Assembly (NCBI GenBank): GCA_020846575.1
Contig: JADLDQ010000042.1
Span: 1 to 18,313, forward strand
Direction of reading: 5' to 3'
DNA length: 18,313 nucleotides
Source: Burkholderiales bacterium
GTDB taxonomy: Bacteria > Pseudomonadota > Gammaproteobacteria > Burkholderiales > SG8-39
Made by a program: the position numbers and the translations under genes. How positions within the stretch are numbered: the first letter of the stretch is position 1; the number at the start of each line of letters is the position of its first letter. This document shows, piece by piece, positions 6,882 to 14,052 of this stretch. A model generated the notes under the pieces. That model did no database searches, was not told the origin of the DNA, and was given only the letters and a program-made list of their open reading frames with translations.

Positions 6882-7736
6882 ATGGAATTCACCAGAATCG
6901 GCGTGGTCGGCGCCGGCGTCATGGGCGGCGGCATCGGCCAGTGCTTCGCCCAGGCAGGTTTCGAGGTCGCGCTCACCGATGTCTCCCAGGCCCAGCTCGA
7001 GCGGGCGATGGGCGCCGTGGCGGGCAGCCTCGAGCGCCTGGTGAAGAAGGAAAAACTCAGCGCCGCCGACAAGGCGGCCGCGCTCGCGCGCATCCACCCC
7101 GCGGCGGACCTCGCCTCGGTGAAGGGCTGCGAACTCGTGATCGAGGCCGCCACCGAGAACCTCGAGCTCAAGCAGAAGATCTTCCGCCAGCTGGACGAAC
7201 TCCTGCCCGCCGGGACGGTGCTCGCGACCAACACCTCCTCCATCTCCATCACCCGGCTCGCCGCCGGCACCCGGCGCGCCGAGCGGGTGATCGGCATGCA
7301 CTTCTTCAACCCGGTGCCGGTGATGGCGCTGGTCGAGATCATCCGCGGCCTGCAGACCTCGCAGGAGACCTACGACGCGCTCGAGGCGCTGGCCAGAAAG
7401 CTCGGCAAGACCCCGGTGCAGGTGAGGAACTCCCCCGGGTTCGTCGTCAACCGGCTGCTGTGCCCCATGATCAACGAAGCGGTGTTCGCGCTCGCCGAGG
7501 GCCTGGCGAGCGCCGAGCAGATCGATGAGGCGATGAAAGCGGGCGCGAACCACCCCATCGGTCCGCTAGCGCTCGCGGACCTCATCGGGCTGGACGTGGA
7601 ACTGGCGGTGATGCAGGTTCTCTACGAAGGCTTCAAGGACCCGAAGTACCGGCCGGCGCCGCTCCTTTCGGAGATGGTCGAAGCGGGATACCTGGGCAGA
7701 AAGAGCGGGCGGGGATTCTTCGACTACTCGAAGTGA
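6882..7736 (+). CDS. hbd: 3-hydroxybutyryl-CoA dehydrogenase (NAD-dependent)
   Basis: The protein has 284 residues, the usual length for short-chain 3-hydroxyacyl-CoA dehydrogenases. The enzyme interconverts 3-hydroxybutyryl-CoA and acetoacetyl-CoA in beta-oxidation, butanoate or phenylacetate-type degradation. The Rossmann motif GAGVMGGGIGQ (10-20) and Asp33 favour a dinucleotide cofactor, probably NAD. The catalytic block GMHFFNPVP supplies His140, and Glu152 lies in VMALVEII, giving the His-Glu dyad. RNSPGFVVNRLL and the C-terminal GYLGRKSGRGFFDYSK are family hallmarks. The start follows AAAGGAA at a normal distance. It is the only plus-strand gene between the regulator fragment and the rightmost Bug gene and stands alone; paaH is an equally possible symbol. 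Confidence 0.95.
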   Translation: MEFTRIGVVGAGVMGGGIGQCFAQAGFEVALTDVSQAQLERAMGAVAGSLERLVKKEKLSAADKAAALARIHPAADLASVKGCELVIEAATENLELKQKIFRQLDELLPAGTVLATNTSSISITRLAAGTRRAERVIGMHFFNPVPVMALVEIIRGLQTSQETYDALEALARKLGKTPVQVRNSPGFVVNRLLCPMINEAVFALAEGLASAEQIDEAMKAGANHPIGPLALADLIGLDVELAVMQVLYEGFKDPKYRPAPLLSEMVEAGYLGRKSGRGFFDYSK

Positions 7737-7745
7737 GCGCTTCGC

Positions 7746-8003
7746 TCAACCCCCGCTCAAGGCCTGCACGATCTGCACCGAGTCCCCGCGCGCCAGCGGC
7801 TGCGCGAGGTCGAAGCACTGCTCGCCGTTGACGAAGAAGCGCATCTGGCCGCGCAGCCGGTCCTGTTCGTCCACGATCCGGAAGCGCAAACCCGGGTAGC
7901 GGCGATCCAGGTCCGCGAGCACTTCGGCGAGGCTCGCTCCGTGCGCGTCCACTTCCCGTTGCCCGGTGTAGGACAGCAGCGGTGTGGGAATGAGCACCTT
8001 CAT
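7746..8003 (-). CDS. MoaD/ThiS-family ubiquitin-like sulfur-carrier protein
   Basis: The protein has 85 residues and ends in SGG, the C-terminal di-glycine that MoaD/ThiS proteins use for adenylation and thiocarboxylation. Other family marks are the beta-grasp start (MKVLIPTPLLSYTG), a LAEVLADLDRRYPGLRFRI helix, FVNGEQ, and LARGDSVQIVQALSGG. No moaE, thiG, moeB or tungsten-enzyme gene is nearby, so assignment to molybdopterin or thiamine synthesis is unsupported. It lies downstream of a beta-propeller gene and appears translationally coupled to it. Only 9 bp separate its stop from that of the convergent dehydrogenase. Confidence 0.88.
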   Translation of the reverse strand: MKVLIPTPLLSYTGQREVDAHGASLAEVLADLDRRYPGLRFRIVDEQDRLRGQMRFFVNGEQCFDLAQPLARGDSVQIVQALSGG

Positions 8004-8109
8004 CGCCCGGCTCGCGGCGGTGCGCCCTGGCCGGCAGAGCCGCTGCTCATTGGACTGCCCGGTCGCTTCGCGCCAGGGGTTCGCGCTCGGGGCGGCCTTT
8101 CGCGCTCAT
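8000..8109 (-). other. Two mini-ORFs linked by ATGA overlaps between the propeller and MoaD genes
   Basis: The TGA of the propeller gene (8106-8108) overlaps an ATG (8107-8109) that opens a 20-codon frame ending at 8047. That TGA overlaps a second ATG (8048-8050) opening a 16-codon frame ending at 8000. That TGA in turn overlaps the MoaD ATG (8001-8003). Ribosomes could therefore pass from the propeller gene to MoaD by three termination-reinitiation steps. MoaD itself has no good Shine-Dalgarno site. The overlaps are directly visible; the relay is inferred. Confidence 0.5.
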
Positions 8110-9320
8110 GCCGGCTCCGCGGTCTCCAGCGCGTAGATCTCCGGCAGGTGGCGCGCGATGCAACCCCAGCGTGCGCCCTCGTCGCGGCTCGCCCACACTT
8201 CGCCGCCGGTGGTGCCGAAGTAAAGGCCCACCGGGTCGCGCGCGTCGGCTGACATCGCCTGGCGCTTCACCGTCCACCACGCCTGCCCCGAAGGCAGTCC
8301 TGCGTCCTGGCGCTGCCAGGTCCTGCCGCCGTTGCGTGTCGCGTACACCGAGGGCCTGCCCCCGGGGCTGGTGCGCGGCCACACGCTGGTTGCGTCCATG
8401 GGCAGCACCCAGGCCGTGTCCTCGTCGCGCGGATGCACCACCATGGTGAAGCCGACGTCGCCCACCCGTCTGGGCATGGATTTCCCGATCCGCACCCACT
8501 GGCTCGAAGGACGGTCGAGCCGGTAGATGCCGCAGTGGTTCTGCTGGTAGAGCCGGTCCGGGTTGCCGGGACAGATGCGCACGCAATGCGGGTCGTGGAA
8601 GGTGATGTCGGACGGATCGAACCCCGGCACCACCTCCATCCCCTGCACCAGGGGCGCGAAGCTCTTCCCCGCATCGGTCGATTCGTGCACGCCGCCTCCC
8701 GACATGGCGAAGTACAGGTGAGCGGGATCCCTGGGATCGACGATGATCGAGTGCAGTTTCGGCCCGTCGGGGGTTCCGTCCTGCACCGTGCCCATCCAGG
8801 CACGGTAGCGGGGATCGTCGTTGATCATGGAGAACGGCGCCCAGGTCTGCCCGCCGTCCTCGGAGCGGAACAGGCCCTGGGGCGAAGTCCCGGCGTACCA
8901 CACGCCCGGCTCGCTGGCGTGGCCCGGCGTCAGCCAGAAGATGTGGTCGACGGCGCGGCCGGGCAGCCCGGAGGGCGCGCCTTCCCCGGCCCTGGCGAAG
9001 GCAGGCGGGCGCGAGGACTCTTTCCAGCGGCGGCCCAGGTCGGTGGACCGGAACAGGGTAGGACCGAGGTGGCCGGTCTTCGCCGCGGCGAGCAGCGTGC
9101 GCCCGTCGCGCGGGTCGAGCACCAGGTGGTGGACGATGTGGCCGAGGAAATGCGGGCCGTCCGCGCGCCAGGAGCGCCGCGCCGAGTCGCCGTGGAACAG
9201 CCACGCGCCCTTGCGCGTCGCGACCAGCAGCAAACCGCGCCGGGCCGCGCGCGCGGTGCGCTTCGCCTGGGGCTCGGACGCGGGCTTGCGCGCAGCTTTC
9301 TTCCGCGGGGTATGTGTCAT
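8106..9320 (-). CDS. BNR/Asp-box beta-propeller protein (sialidase-like fold)
   Basis: The protein has 404 residues. The start at 9320 is chosen because GGAGGG lies 7 bases upstream; an ATG five codons earlier overlaps that site. After a Lys/Arg-rich tail of about 30 residues come at least five Asp-box repeats: STDLGRRW, SEDGGQTW, STDAGKSF, TRNGGRTW and SRDEGARW. Asp boxes mark propeller blades in sialidases and in YVTN/BNR-type proteins. Such proteins are often labelled exo-alpha-sialidase, but the arginine triad expected of a true sialidase is not evident to me. There is no signal peptide, so it is probably cytoplasmic. The coupled MoaD-like gene is the best functional clue. Confidence 0.85.
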   Translation of the reverse strand: MTHTPRKKAARKPASEPQAKRTARAARRGLLLVATRKGAWLFHGDSARRSWRADGPHFLGHIVHHLVLDPRDGRTLLAAAKTGHLGPTLFRSTDLGRRWKESSRPPAFARAGEGAPSGLPGRAVDHIFWLTPGHASEPGVWYAGTSPQGLFRSEDGGQTWAPFSMINDDPRYRAWMGTVQDGTPDGPKLHSIIVDPRDPAHLYFAMSGGGVHESTDAGKSFAPLVQGMEVVPGFDPSDITFHDPHCVRICPGNPDRLYQQNHCGIYRLDRPSSQWVRIGKSMPRRVGDVGFTMVVHPRDEDTAWVLPMDATSVWPRTSPGGRPSVYATRNGGRTWQRQDAGLPSGQAWWTVKRQAMSADARDPVGLYFGTTGGEVWASRDEGARWGCIARHLPEIYALETAEPA

Positions 9321-9480
9321 CGCGATTCCCTCCATCGAGTGCGGTTTCCACGCAACAACGGCCTCGCAACGCTGCCCGACTCGACGCCGGCGCGACGACT
9401 GCTCGACGCCGTGGTCCGGCGCGAGCGATGCCCGTGCCGGAGCGCGCGCCCACCCTCGCCGCGGCGCGGCTTGCGCACGG

Positions 9481-10467
9481 CTACTGCGCCTTGATTCCGA
9501 GCCGCTTGATCAGCGGCGCCCAGATCTCGTGTTCGCGCTTCTGCCGCGCCGCCAGTTCTTCCGGCGCGCCCACCGCGATCAGCAGGTTCTGGGCGTCGTG
9601 GACCTTCACCACCTCGGGATGTCTGGACACGGCGACGGTCTCCTGGTTGATCCGCGCGACGATGTCGCGCGGCGTGCCCCCGGTGGCGTAGAGCGCGAAT
9701 CCGCCTACCGCGTAATAGTCCCTGACCCCCTGCTCGGCGGCCGTGGGCACCTCGGGCAGGTCGCGCAGGCGCTGATCGCCTCCCGCCGCCAGCGCGCGGA
9801 TCTTGCCGGCCCTGACCAGGGAAAGCAGCGAACGCACCACCGGGTTGAACGCCGCCTGGATGTTCCCGGCGACCAGGTCCTGGTTCATCGGCGCGCTGCC
9901 CTTGTAGGGCACGAACTGGATGTCCGCGCCGGTGCGCTCCTTGAGCAGTTCCATCGCCAGGTGAAAGATGTGCCCGTGCCCCGGCGCGCCGTAGTTGAGC
10001 TTCGAGCCCGGTTGCCTGGAAAGGGCGATGAACTCGCCCAGCGTGCGCGCGGGAACCGAAGCGTTCACGTACAGGGCGATGGGCGCATCGGCGAGCATGG
10101 TGACGGGGGCGAAATCCTTCTCCGCGTCGTACTTGATGTCGGCGTAGATGTACCTGTTGTTCACCAGCGTGCTCGGTCCGAAGGTGAGCAGCGTGTAGCC
10201 GTCCGGCGCCGACCTGGCCACCAGTTCCAGGGCGAGGATGCCGGCATTCGCAGGCCGGTTCTCGACCACCAGCGGCTGCCCGAGCGAGTTCCCCAGGTGC
10301 GGCGCATAGGCCCGCGTGATGATGTCCAGGCCGCCCCCCGGGGCAAAGGGAACGATCCAGCGGATGGGTCTGGACGGGTAGGGCTGGGCGCTCGGTGCAC
10401 CGGCCACGACGAGCAGGGCGATCGCGGCGAACCAGGGTCGAACCGCTCGCTTCAGGTCAGGGGTCAT
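9481..10467 (-). CDS. Bug/TctC-type tripartite tricarboxylate transporter substrate-binding protein
   Basis: The protein has 328 residues, full length for the family. An AAAGGAGGAGGAGGAG purine run immediately precedes the ATG and makes the start secure. A Sec signal peptide (about 1-28, core AAIALLVVAGAPSA) precedes the canonical YPSRPIRWIVPFAPGGGLDI block. Further marks are LVVENRPANAGILA, APDGYTLL, KLNYGAPGHGH, FVPYKGSAPMNQDLVAGNIQ and AGKIRALA. Bug proteins bind carboxylates or other small solutes in the periplasm and may serve TctAB permeases or signal, but no tctAB lies here, so the ligand and partner are unknown. It follows the M48 protease gene by 76 bp on the same strand. Confidence 0.95.
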   Translation of the reverse strand: MTPDLKRAVRPWFAAIALLVVAGAPSAQPYPSRPIRWIVPFAPGGGLDIITRAYAPHLGNSLGQPLVVENRPANAGILALELVARSAPDGYTLLTFGPSTLVNNRYIYADIKYDAEKDFAPVTMLADAPIALYVNASVPARTLGEFIALSRQPGSKLNYGAPGHGHIFHLAMELLKERTGADIQFVPYKGSAPMNQDLVAGNIQAAFNPVVRSLLSLVRAGKIRALAAGGDQRLRDLPEVPTAAEQGVRDYYAVGGFALYATGGTPRDIVARINQETVAVSRHPEVVKVHDAQNLLIAVGAPEELAARQKREHEIWAPLIKRLGIKAQ

Positions 10468-10543
10468 CTCCTCCTCCTCCTTTCGCCTGGACTTGCGTCA
10501 GTACACGACGAGGCCTCGCCGGCCGGTTCGTCCGCCACGGATG

Positions 10544-11902
10544 CTACTTCGCGTAGCCCCAGTCCCTCAGCCGCGTGGCGGCGTGCCGCGCCTGGCTGCC
10601 GCTCTGAACCACCCGCAGGTAGCGCTGGTACTCGCGCGCGGCGGCGGGGCGGTTCTGCATGGCCTCGAGCGAAACACCCTTGAGGAAGGCCGCATTCGCG
10701 TCCCCCGGCAGCGCGCGCTCGTAGGCATCGAACTCCTGGTAAGCCGCCGGGTAGTCCTTCAACGCCATGCGGGCCACTCCCGAGAGCTGCATGGCCTGCG
10801 GCTCGCCGGGGTAGATCTGGCGCGCCTGCGCGGCGTACACCCTGGCGCGCTCGTAGCGCCGCTGGGCGACCTGGCATCTGGCCATCAGGCAAAGCCCGGT
10901 GTAGTCGTCCGGCGCGGCCTGGAGCGCGGCCGCGAAATGAGCCTCCGCCTCGCCCAGGCTCTTCCTCGCCATGAGGCGCTCTCCCTTCTGCTGCTCCTCG
11001 ATGGCGGGTTTCAGCGAGCGCAGGCCCGCGGTGCGGTCCATGTAGCGCTCGCGCCCGAGGCCCCCCGCCCGGAAACCGGCGTACCGGCCGGCGGCGTCGG
11101 CCTGCATGCTGGCGAGCCGCTCGCTCGACACGGGATGCGAGCTGAACATGGTGTCGAGCATGCCCGGCTTGTGCCTCGACTGGCGCACCAGCACCCCCAT
11201 GAGACCCACCATCCCGTCGGGCGAGTAGCCGGCGCGAGTCATGTACTCCATGCCCAGGCCGTCCGCCTCGCGTTCGTTCTCGCGCGAGTAAGACGCGAGC
11301 AGTGCGCTCGCGCCCACGGTGCCCGCGATCTGGATCAGCGGCGCGTAGGCCGCCGAGCGCTCCGAGGCGCCAGCGGCGATCGCCACGCCCGCGACCGCGA
11401 TCTGGGCGAGCAGGCCCTGCCCCGCGCTCTGCGCGCTGTGGCGCGCGTTGACGTGGCCGATCTCGTGCCCCATCAGCGCCGCGAACTCCGCTTCGCTCTG
11501 CATCTCGAGCAGGATCCCGCGCGTGGCGGCGATGGTGCCGCCGGGAAACGCGTAGGCGTTGATGTAGTTGGCGTTGACGACGCGGAAGGAATACGGCACC
11601 GCGGGGCGGTGCGAGCGCGATGAGAGCGAGGATCCGACCTCGGCTGCGTACCGGTTCAATCCGGGGTCCCGCGTCGCGCCGAAGTCCCTGGATATCTGGT
11701 GCGGCGAGCGCTGGCGGTCCAGGCCGAGCTCCTGTTCCTCGCTCAGCCCGACCAGCATCTGCCGGCCGGTGACCGGATGGGCCGCGCAGCCCGACAGCGC
11801 CGGAACGGCCGCGGCAGAGCCGGCCGCGGAGACGAGCCACAGGAAGTCGCGGCGGGTCATCTCGCCGCGGTGGATGCGTTCACCGGCCTTGGGGGGGTTC
11901 AT
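10544..11902 (-). CDS. BepA-like M48 metalloprotease with TPR repeats, Tat-type lipoprotein
   Basis: The protein has 452 residues from the ATG at 11902, which has GAGG 9 bases upstream. The frame is open to 12169, and a later ATG at 11860 (MTRRDFLWL) is an alternative. TRRDFL followed by a hydrophobic segment and LSGC (Cys39) indicates a twin-arginine signal with a lipobox. The protease domain has the zinc motif HEIGH (146-150) and the third ligand Glu212 in ENEREADGLG, as in M48 enzymes such as BepA and LoiP. Residues about 300-440 carry TPR-like helices (AEAHFAAALQAAPDDYTGL, YPAAYQEFDAYERALPGD). BepA homologues handle misassembled outer-membrane proteins; the same job in the periplasm is inferred. 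Confidence 0.93.
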   Translation of the reverse strand: MNPPKAGERIHRGEMTRRDFLWLVSAAGSAAAVPALSGCAAHPVTGRQMLVGLSEEQELGLDRQRSPHQISRDFGATRDPGLNRYAAEVGSSLSSRSHRPAVPYSFRVVNANYINAYAFPGGTIAATRGILLEMQSEAEFAALMGHEIGHVNARHSAQSAGQGLLAQIAVAGVAIAAGASERSAAYAPLIQIAGTVGASALLASYSRENEREADGLGMEYMTRAGYSPDGMVGLMGVLVRQSRHKPGMLDTMFSSHPVSSERLASMQADAAGRYAGFRAGGLGRERYMDRTAGLRSLKPAIEEQQKGERLMARKSLGEAEAHFAAALQAAPDDYTGLCLMARCQVAQRRYERARVYAAQARQIYPGEPQAMQLSGVARMALKDYPAAYQEFDAYERALPGDANAAFLKGVSLEAMQNRPAAAREYQRYLRVVQSGSQARHAATRLRDWGYAK

Positions 11903-12181
11903 GCGCGTGCGCCTCGTCACCATCGAAAACGGCCGGGGACGGCCGGGGACGTGCTCCACACGCGTCAACGGCGCCCCGTTCAGCCCACCGCGGGCAACGA
12001 CGCGTGCTCGATGCCGGGCCGCAGCCGCATTTTGTCCCAGAAGCGCGGCCCGGGTCGGGCAAGTCCCCGGCGCTCGCGGTACAAGAGCGCCACGGGGTCC
12101 GCCTTCGAGGTCGCGCGCCAGCAGTCCACTGCCTTGCCGAGCGCACCGCGCTGCCGTGGCAGCCCGCAACGCGCCGGCGCC
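11903..12181. other. 279-bp stretch between the MalG-type permease and the M48 protease genes
   Basis: It contains a perfect 10-bp tandem duplication, ggccggggac twice (11931-11950). It also contains a coding-like minus-strand frame at 11980-12171, described separately. I see no clear promoter for the protease gene and no terminator with a T-tract for the transporter operon. Confidence 0.5.
11980..12171 (-). other. Possible small ORF or 3' gene remnant after the permease gene
   Basis: In the frame ending at the TGA 11980-11982 the minus strand reads GALGKAVDCWRATSKADPVA, then LLYRERRGLARPGPRFWDK, and ends in IEHASLPAVG. It has mixed amino-acid composition and strongly G/C-ending codons, unlike the Arg/Ala/Pro-only shadows around it. 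No ATG begins it; the best start is a GTG at 12129 giving 49 residues, without a clear ribosome site. It may be a small translated protein downstream of the transporter or the tail of a decayed gene. I do not recognise a family. Confidence 0.3.
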
Positions 12182-13036
12182 TTACTTGACCGCCCCGACG
12201 GTGAACCCGGCCACGAAGCGTTCCACGAAGATGTTGTAGAGCAGCGCGACCGGAAGGCTGACGATCAGGCACGCGCCCATCAGCGAGCCCCAGAAATACA
12301 CGTCGCCGCGCACCAGAAAAGTCGGTACGCCGACGCTCACCGTGTAGTGCGAGGAAGTGGTGATGAAGGTGAGGCCGTAGACGAATTCCTGCATGACCAG
12401 CGTGAGGGTGAAGATCACCACGGTGAGGATGCCGGCGGAGGAGATCGGCACCACCACCCGGACGAAGGCGCCCAGGCGGCTCAGGCCGTCGATCATCGCC
12501 GCCTCTTCGATGTCGCGCGGGATCGACTTGAAGAAGCCCATCAAGAGCCAGCTGCAGAACGGCACCGTGAAGCTGGGATAGACCAGCACCAGCGACCACA
12601 GCGAATCCTGCAGGCCCAGACTCCCGATGATGCGGGAAAACGGAATGAACAGGATGGTGGGCGGAATCAGGTAGGTGAGGAAGATGGCGATCCCCAGGCG
12701 CTGTCCCCAGCGTCCCGACAGTCGCGCCAGCGCGTAGCCCGCGGGCAGCGCCAGCAGCAGCGTGATCAAGGTGACCAGGGCGCCGACCTCCACGGTGTTG
12801 ATGATCCACTGCCCGAACTGGGTGTCGTAGAACAGGACGCGCAGGTTCTCCAGCGTCGGCGGCAGATTGAACACGAAAGGATTGTGCGTGATGTCGATCA
12901 GGTCCCTGGTCTGCTTGAACGTGGTGAGCCCCATCCAGTAGAACGGGAACGCGAGGAAGGTGACGAAGGCCGCGAGGATCAGGACGTGACCGCCGCGTGC
13001 GAGCCGGTGTTTCACACCGAATCGGGGAGCGCTCAC
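12182..13036 (-). CDS. Carbohydrate ABC transporter permease, MalG-like
   Basis: The protein has 284 residues from the GTG at 13036, which lies below the two-hairpin element and has GGGA about 7 bases upstream. An earlier GTG at 13066 would begin inside the hairpin. Six membrane segments are readable, starting with VLILAAFVTFLAFPFYWMGL. The cytoplasmic EAA loop, EEAAMIDGLSRLGAFVRVVV, contacts the ATPase and is of the binding-protein-dependent type. The C-terminus FVAGFTVGAVK is the standard end of MalG/UgpE-type subunits. It is the last transporter gene of the operon. It pairs with the MalF-like protein to form the channel. Confidence 0.95.
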   Translation of the reverse strand: MSAPRFGVKHRLARGGHVLILAAFVTFLAFPFYWMGLTTFKQTRDLIDITHNPFVFNLPPTLENLRVLFYDTQFGQWIINTVEVGALVTLITLLLALPAGYALARLSGRWGQRLGIAIFLTYLIPPTILFIPFSRIIGSLGLQDSLWSLVLVYPSFTVPFCSWLLMGFFKSIPRDIEEAAMIDGLSRLGAFVRVVVPISSAGILTVVIFTLTLVMQEFVYGLTFITTSSHYTVSVGVPTFLVRGDVYFWGSLMGACLIVSLPVALLYNIFVERFVAGFTVGAVK

Positions 13037-13051
13037 CTCAGGTTCCCGCAC

Positions 13052-13116
13052 CACGAGGGGGCACACCCCCTCGTGCTCCCCGGAATCGGGAAAGCGCTGC
13101 CTGCGGCATCGCTTTC
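13052..13116 (-). repeat. Two-hairpin dispersed element, copy B
   Basis: Read on the minus strand, GAAAGCG...CGCTTTC (13090-13116) encloses a nested TGCC/GGCA stem, followed after 14 bp by CACGAGGGGG, loop of 4, CCCCCTCGTG (13052-13075, a 10-bp stem). Order and 14-bp spacing match copy A at 1670-1727. It fills the 83 bp between the two permease genes, so it is transcribed within the operon and both hairpins would form in the mRNA just ahead of the MalG start. Confidence 0.75.
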
Positions 13117-13119
13117 ATA

Positions 13120-14052
13120 TCAGGCCACCTCCGCGCGCCGCGCGAGGGTGAGGAACACCACCGCGACCGCCGCCAGGACCGGGAACAGGAACAGCGAAAT
13201 CGCCGCGCCGGCGGCGAGATCACCGCCCTGTACGCCGGTGAAGAAGCTGTAGCTCGCGATCACCTGCGTGGTGTCGAACGGTCCGCCGCGGGTCAGCACG
13301 AAGATCACGATCATGTCCGTGAAGGTGAACACGATGCCGAACAGGAGCGCGACCAGCATGATCGGCATCACCAGCGGAATGTTGATCATGAACAGGTGTC
13401 GCCAGAATCCCGCGCCGTCGACCTGCGCCGCATCGTGGATGTCCTGCGGGATCGCGGAGAGTCCGGCGAGGATGATCACCGTGGCGAGCGGGAGCAGCCG
13501 CCACACGTCGACCAGGATGACCGAAGCCATCGCCAGATCCGGTTGCCCGAGCCAGACCGGCCAGATCTCGGGGCCGAAGATGTGCAGGGCGCGCGCGCTC
13601 CAGTTGATGATGCTGTAGACCGGATCGAAGATCCACAGCCAGCCGATGCTGCCCAGCGACATCGGCGCCACCCACGGCAGCAGGATCAGCAGCCGCACCA
13701 GCCATTTACCGCGGAAGTCCCCGTAGAGCGCCATGGCGAGGATCTTGCCCAGCACCACCACCAGCGCCTGGGAGATCAGGGTGAACACGATCGCATTCTG
13801 CAGCGAGCGCCAGAACGTCGGGTCCTGGAGTATGCCTTCGTAGTTGCGCAGCCCGACGAAATGCAGCGTGGTGCTGCCGACGGTGGCGTCGCTCAGGCTG
13901 TAGAAGATGGCGAGGAAGAATGGAAATCCCACCAGCGCAGTGATGTAGATCACCGCCGGCGCCAGCAGCATGCGCCCCAGCAACGCCTCGTCGTCGCACC
14001 AGGGCCGATTGCGCCCCGCGGCTGCCCTCTGCCGTGCGATCGAGGCGCTCAT
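13120..14052 (-). CDS. Carbohydrate ABC transporter permease, MalF-like
   Basis: The protein has 310 residues, with six predicted membrane segments after a cytoplasmic N-terminus of about 27 residues (first segment LLAPAVIYITALVGFPFFLA). The EAA loop is HDAAQVDGAGFWRHLFMINI, where the ATPase docks. LRNYEGILQDPTFWRSLQNA and LTRGGPFDTTQVI are characteristic of the MalF/UgpA family. Its ATG overlaps the stop of the ATPase gene by the ATGA arrangement, implying translational coupling and matched subunit amounts. It forms the membrane heterodimer with the MalG-like subunit. Confidence 0.95.
   Translation of the reverse strand: MSASIARQRAAAGRNRPWCDDEALLGRMLLAPAVIYITALVGFPFFLAIFYSLSDATVGSTTLHFVGLRNYEGILQDPTFWRSLQNAIVFTLISQALVVVLGKILAMALYGDFRGKWLVRLLILLPWVAPMSLGSIGWLWIFDPVYSIINWSARALHIFGPEIWPVWLGQPDLAMASVILVDVWRLLPLATVIILAGLSAIPQDIHDAAQVDGAGFWRHLFMINIPLVMPIMLVALLFGIVFTFTDMIVIFVLTRGGPFDTTQVIASYSFFTGVQGGDLAAGAAISLFLFPVLAAVAVVFLTLARRAEVA

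Noticed and set aside
8106..9320. Annotation as a true exo-alpha-sialidase
   Set aside because: Only Asp-box propeller repeats support it; there is no signal peptide and I do not see the arginine triad or a catalytic context.
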